Below are positions 6,131 to 8,859 of a stretch of 8,859 bases of DNA, in pieces (within the stretch, counting starts at the first letter, position 1; each line of letters opens with the position of its first letter). Below the pieces are notes generated by a model. The model had not been told where the DNA came from. It saw only the letters and a program-made list of their open reading frames with translations, and made no database searches. Both the position numbers and the translations under genes were made by a program. The stretch spans positions 1 through 8,859 of the forward strand of contig JACQZD010000055.1 in assembly GCA_016207865.1 (NCBI GenBank). Reading direction: 5' to 3'. The DNA comes from Nitrospirota bacterium. Lineage in GTDB: Bacteria > Nitrospirota > Thermodesulfovibrionia > UBA6902 > DSMQ01.

Positions 6131-6874
6131 TTACTTTGCATTTGGTATAAATAACCGGTTCCCATTTTTATCAGTAAATGTTGCAATGACTTTTTGTCCT
6201 TCTGCTGATATCAGCCAGTTTATAAATTCAAGCGCCTCTTTGTATTTAATGTGCGTTGTTTTTTCCGCCCCAGAGGATTCGCTGTGGCGAACAGGATTTA
6301 CAGCCATAACGCCGTATTGATTGAATAATGCAGGGTCGCCCTCAAGCGCTATCGTCATCTCAAGTTTATCCTTATCCTTTGTAGCAAGCCATGTGCCCCT
6401 GTCAGTAAGCGTATATGCGCGCTTTTCACTTGCAATCCTCTGGGCTTTTTCCATGCCCTGCCCGACCTCAAGATACCATTGGTTCCCTTCCGGATTAATG
6501 CCGGTGTTCTTCCATATGGACAGCTCTTTTGTATGAGTGCCTGACTTATCGCCCCTTGATACAAAAGGATACGCCTTTTGCGCGATTTTGCGGAATGCCT
6601 CGGCGGCGGATTTTGCGCCGCGTATCCCAGCGGGGTCGTTTTGAGGGCCGATGATGACAAAATCATTATACATTACATCATGGCGGTTGACAAACCACCC
6701 TTCCTCAACTGCCTTTAGCTCCTGCTCTTTTGCATGAACAAAGACCACATCTGCGTCTCCTCTTTTGCCGATTTCAATGGCCGCGCCTGTGCCGACTGCA
6801 ACCACATCCACCTTGATGCCGGTCTTTTTTTCAAATACCGGCAGTATTAAAACCAGCAGAATTTTTTTAAACAC
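6131..6874 (-). CDS. tupA: Tungstate-binding protein TupA-like, with internal N-terminal deletion
   Basis: TupA is the periplasmic substrate-binding protein of the tungstate importer. The match is strong from residue 11 on: LPVFEKKTGIKVDVVAVGTG (11-30), GDADVVFVHA (39-48), NRHDVMYNDFVIIGP (63-77), the oxyanion motif SRGDKSGTHTKE (106-117), and the C-terminal WLISAEGQKVI region. The first ten residues (MFKKILLVLI) look like the start of a signal peptide but run straight into LPVFE. The rest of the signal peptide and the usual N-terminal Thr/Ser-rich oxyanion motif (TTTST...SG type) are missing. The start is GTG at 6874 with AAGGAAG about 5 bases upstream. Only 42 bases separate it from the upstream gene, so the missing part cannot lie there. 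Residues about 194-207 (VRHSESSGAEKTT) look like an extra insertion. Export and tungstate binding are doubtful as written. It could be a pseudogene or an assembly collapse. Confidence 0.8.
   Translation of the reverse strand: MFKKILLVLILPVFEKKTGIKVDVVAVGTGAAIEIGKRGDADVVFVHAKEQELKAVEEGWFVNRHDVMYNDFVIIGPQNDPAGIRGAKSAAEAFRKIAQKAYPFVSRGDKSGTHTKELSIWKNTGINPEGNQWYLEVGQGMEKAQRIASEKRAYTLTDRGTWLATKDKDKLEMTIALEGDPALFNQYGVMAVNPVRHSESSGAEKTTHIKYKEALEFINWLISAEGQKVIATFTDKNGNRLFIPNAK
6278..6291. repeat. Small palindrome within tupA, possibly repeat-derived
   Basis: TTCGC-TGTG-GCGAA forms a 5-bp hairpin. On the coding strand it encodes part of the VRHSESSGAEKTT stretch of TupA, which I do not expect from the family. 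It may be the visible core of a short palindromic element inserted in frame. The palindrome itself is certain; its origin is inferred. Confidence 0.4.
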
Positions 6875-6894
6875 AAGACTTCCTTGTTGATTCA

Positions 6895-6910
6895 GCCGGC
6901 GTCTGCCGGC
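6895..6910. repeat. GCCGGC inverted repeat upstream of tupA
   Basis: Two copies of GCCGGC flank the four bases GTCT, giving a short, very GC-rich 6-bp hairpin in the 42-base gap between the diguanylate cyclase stop and the tupA start. It has no following T-run, so it is not a standard terminator. It may affect tupA mRNA stability or translation. Confidence 0.5.
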
Positions 6911-6916
6911 AATTCA

Positions 6917-8143
6917 TTATGCGGTTAACCACTCCACTCTGTCTCTTCCGGCGGCCTTGGCCTGATATAAAGCAGTATCCGCCTTTTTAATCATATCATC
7001 CACTGAGTTGTCTTTCTCCTGAAGGCATGTTACGCCGAGGCTGATTGTAATGCTGACGTCCTCAGCAGATATGTCTTTTACGCGCAGTCTGATCCTTTCG
7101 GCAAGCGCTGCCGCATCTGCAAGGTCAGTATCAGGAAGGACAATGAGAAACTCCTCGCCTCCATAGCGTCCGGGCACATCATAGATGCGGACTGCGTTTT
7201 TTATGCGGCCGGATACCTCTCTTAATGCCGCATCGCCCACAAGATGCCCATATTTGTCATTTATGTCTTTAAAATGGTCCATGTCAATCATGATACAGCT
7301 AAGCCCCCTTGCCAGTCTCTTTGCCTTTTTAAATTCTTCAATAAATCTGGACATGACATACCTTCTGTTGAATATTCCTGTCAGCATGTCTGTTATGGAC
7401 ATATCTTCAAGGTGCTGCCGCATTCTTGAAATTTTTTTAATCAGTTTCCACATAAAAAAATAAATGAGCGCCGCTAAAAGCAAGGCCGTGACAATTCCAA
7501 AAAGTATGATGAAAAAAGTATAGCTTTTCACCTTGCTCCGGATATCTTCAATATCAAAAGATATGCTGATGCCGCCCCTCACAGCGCCTAATTTATATCC
7601 CAGCTTGACATGGCACGTCAGACATTCCTCTTTAACATCAAGAGGAGCCATGTATCTGAAAAAGGTCCTGTTGTTTATCTGCTCTTCACGGAATACTTCC
7701 TTTACTCCCTTTTTAAATAAATTTAATGTCTTTCCCTCAAATTCATCAGGTCTATTATTGGGATTCACCGGGGTTAAACTTGACAGGTGGAATTTAAACA
7801 GCCCCTTACGCTCGGAATATTCAGAAATTTTCCTGGTCATCATAGCAGGATTTCTTTTGGTATAAATTTTTCCGTCAATGGTTTTTATGTCCGGATTTTC
7901 CAGATACGGATTGGATTCAACACCTTCTTTTTTCTCAACATATACACCGCCGTGCCTGGCATTCCATTCCCTTGTCAGGAGTATGCTGTCAAAAAGCGCC
8001 CTTGCATGAATTACCACTTCCTCTTCAATTAACTGTCTGGTTACTATGGAAATAGCAAAAAACATCCCTGATAGAATCAGAGCGATAACCATGACAATAG
8101 AGATAATGAATGTCTTATACATCCGGGTTTCATCAGTTGCCAT
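6917..8143 (-). CDS. Membrane diguanylate cyclase with periplasmic c-type heme sensor (DUF3365/Tll0287-like plus GGDEF)
   Basis: This 408-residue protein should make cyclic di-GMP in response to a periplasmic redox or ligand signal. It has a membrane segment at about 11-35, a periplasmic domain at about 36-205 resembling the DUF3365/Tll0287 family, a second membrane segment at about 208-232, and a cytoplasmic GGDEF domain at about 245-406. The sensor holds a heme c attachment motif, CLTCH (174-178), within APLDVKEECLTCHVKLGYKLGAVRGGISI. The cyclase has the active GGEEF (328-332), metal-binding MIDMDHFKDIND (285-296), and an inhibitory I-site RxxD (Arg319-Asp322) exactly five residues before it, so product inhibition is expected. 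The ATG at 8143 is 18 bases after the permease stop. AAGGAG lies upstream, but at a long spacing of about 13 bases. It is probably co-transcribed with the TSUP gene and the tup genes. Confidence 0.9.
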   Translation of the reverse strand: MATDETRMYKTFIISIVMVIALILSGMFFAISIVTRQLIEEEVVIHARALFDSILLTREWNARHGGVYVEKKEGVESNPYLENPDIKTIDGKIYTKRNPAMMTRKISEYSERKGLFKFHLSSLTPVNPNNRPDEFEGKTLNLFKKGVKEVFREEQINNRTFFRYMAPLDVKEECLTCHVKLGYKLGAVRGGISISFDIEDIRSKVKSYTFFIILFGIVTALLLAALIYFFMWKLIKKISRMRQHLEDMSITDMLTGIFNRRYVMSRFIEEFKKAKRLARGLSCIMIDMDHFKDINDKYGHLVGDAALREVSGRIKNAVRIYDVPGRYGGEEFLIVLPDTDLADAAALAERIRLRVKDISAEDVSITISLGVTCLQEKDNSVDDMIKKADTALYQAKAAGRDRVEWLTA

Positions 8144-8161
8144 TTTTGATAATCCGCTCCT

Positions 8162-8859
8162 TTAGAAATATTGATAAATATATTTTACAGCCAAAAACAA
8201 AATAACTGTACCAAGAATTAATTTAATAATTTTCTGCGGGACAAACTTCTGGCATCTGGCCCCGAGATACATGCCTGCAAAACCTCCGAGGCCGAATAAA
8301 ATTCCCAGAGGCCAGTCAGGTATGGCTGAAACGCCTTTGGGGATATTGATAAAACTAAAAAATACCGCTCCGGCGATTGATGTTATGAATGTTCCCATCA
8401 GCGTTGCTCCTGCGATTGTATAAACAGGAAGGTGCAAAATACTTATGCAGAAAGGCGCAATAATGGCTCCGCCGCCGATTCCGTATGCTCCGCCTATGAT
8501 GCCGACAAGCAAGGAAAGGCAAAACATACTGATGGTATTAAAAGAAAACCTCTCGCCCCAGAACTCATATTCCACTTTTTTAAGCGATGCCGATATAGTT
8601 TTAACAACAGCTTCCGTAGGAAGCCCTGCCGCTATTTTTGAATTCCGCTCTTTTTTTATCTCCTCTGACTTTGCCCTAAATCTCTCATCTATGGATTTTG
8701 CATTATCAGCCTTTGGCTTTGCCATGCCGAGAAGTTCGTAAAAAAGCCTGATGCCTATATAACAGAGGACACAGCCGACAAATAATTTAAATGCCTTTGG
8801 GTCAGGGAGATATATAACCCTCAAATAATAACCTAAAAATACAACGGGAAGGGTGCCGG
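8162..8859 (-). CDS. TauE/SafE (TSUP) family permease, N-terminus beyond the window
   Basis: The reading frame has no stop up to the right edge. A TTG at 8824 is a possible codon for a start, but the frame continues upstream with TSUP-like residues (GTLPVVFLGYYL), so the gene is almost certainly truncated by the window. TSUP proteins move sulfite, sulfoacetate and other organic or sulfur anions across the inner membrane. Numbering from the TTG, hydrophobic segments lie near 11-33, 97-130, 133-160, 171-189 and 197-217. The second contains the family motif GGAYGIGGGAIIAPF (111-125), typical of the second repeat. A charged linker of about 60 residues (35-95, rich in Lys, Glu and Ser) separates the two halves. 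It starts the visible collinear block and lies 18 bases before the diguanylate cyclase. The substrate cannot be deduced. Confidence 0.88.
   Translation of the reverse strand, partial: GTLPVVFLGYYLRVIYLPDPKAFKLFVGCVLCYIGIRLFYELLGMAKPKADNAKSIDERFRAKSEEIKKERNSKIAAGLPTEAVVKTISASLKKVEYEFWGERFSFNTISMFCLSLLVGIIGGAYGIGGGAIIAPFCISILHLPVYTIAGATLMGTFITSIAGAVFFSFINIPKGVSAIPDWPLGILFGLGGFAGMYLGARCQKFVPQKIIKLILGTVILFLAVKYIYQYF

Noticed and set aside
6355..6666. 103-residue minus-strand frame at 6355-6666
   Set aside because: It is a different frame of the same strand inside tupA. The tupA frame has clear family motifs across the region and this one has none.
6875..6916. Possibility that the missing TupA N-terminus lies upstream in another frame
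   Set aside because: Only 42 bases separate tupA from the cyclase stop, part of which is a GCCGGC hairpin. There is no room for the missing residues, so a simple frameshift does not explain it.

Overview
The window looks like a chromosomal segment of a moderate-GC, probably anaerobic, Gram-negative-type bacterium. Protein style suggests a Nitrospirota (Thermodesulfovibrionia-like) or deltaproteobacterial lineage. That placement is inference from three things: a DapL-type lysine-pathway aminotransferase, a Tup tungstate transporter and a membrane diguanylate cyclase with a periplasmic c-type heme motif, together with palindromic intergenic repeats of a kind common in such genomes. No rRNA, tRNA, CRISPR array, insertion sequence or phage gene is visible.

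Layout. Almost everything is on the minus strand, so transcription runs from high to low coordinates. At the far left a probable plus-strand gene tail (2-61) converges on galT (80-1084), and both stop codons sit inside one perfect hairpin. A 79-bp palindromic repeat (1214-1292) separates galT from folK (1299-1751). Upstream of folK is an overlapping pair, a DUF5678 protein and a retropepsin-like aspartic protease (1786-2417). Next comes a VapBC-type toxin-antitoxin pair (2527-3187) with a recognisable promoter and a palindromic operator candidate. dapL (3303-4478) has its own good promoter. From 4617 to the right edge is a five-gene collinear block, read in order of transcription: a TauE/SafE (TSUP) permease (truncated by the window edge), a heme-sensor GGDEF diguanylate cyclase, tupA, tupB and tupC.

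How the genes fit together. galT (sugar nucleotide interconversion), folK (folate) and dapL (lysine and peptidoglycan) are housekeeping genes. The two small modules between folK and dapL look like accessory cargo. The tup genes encode a complete-looking tungstate ABC importer, which would supply tungsten or molybdenum enzymes. However, its binding protein lacks the segment that normally carries the signal peptide and the N-terminal oxyanion-binding Thr/Ser motif, and it carries an apparent palindrome-derived insertion. TupC also has a proline where the Q-loop glutamine is usual. The transporter may therefore be decaying or specialised, or the assembly may be collapsed at tupA.

The best candidates for something under-described are the DUF5678/retropepsin pair, the altered TupA, and the redox-sensing cyclase placed between a TSUP permease and tungstate uptake.
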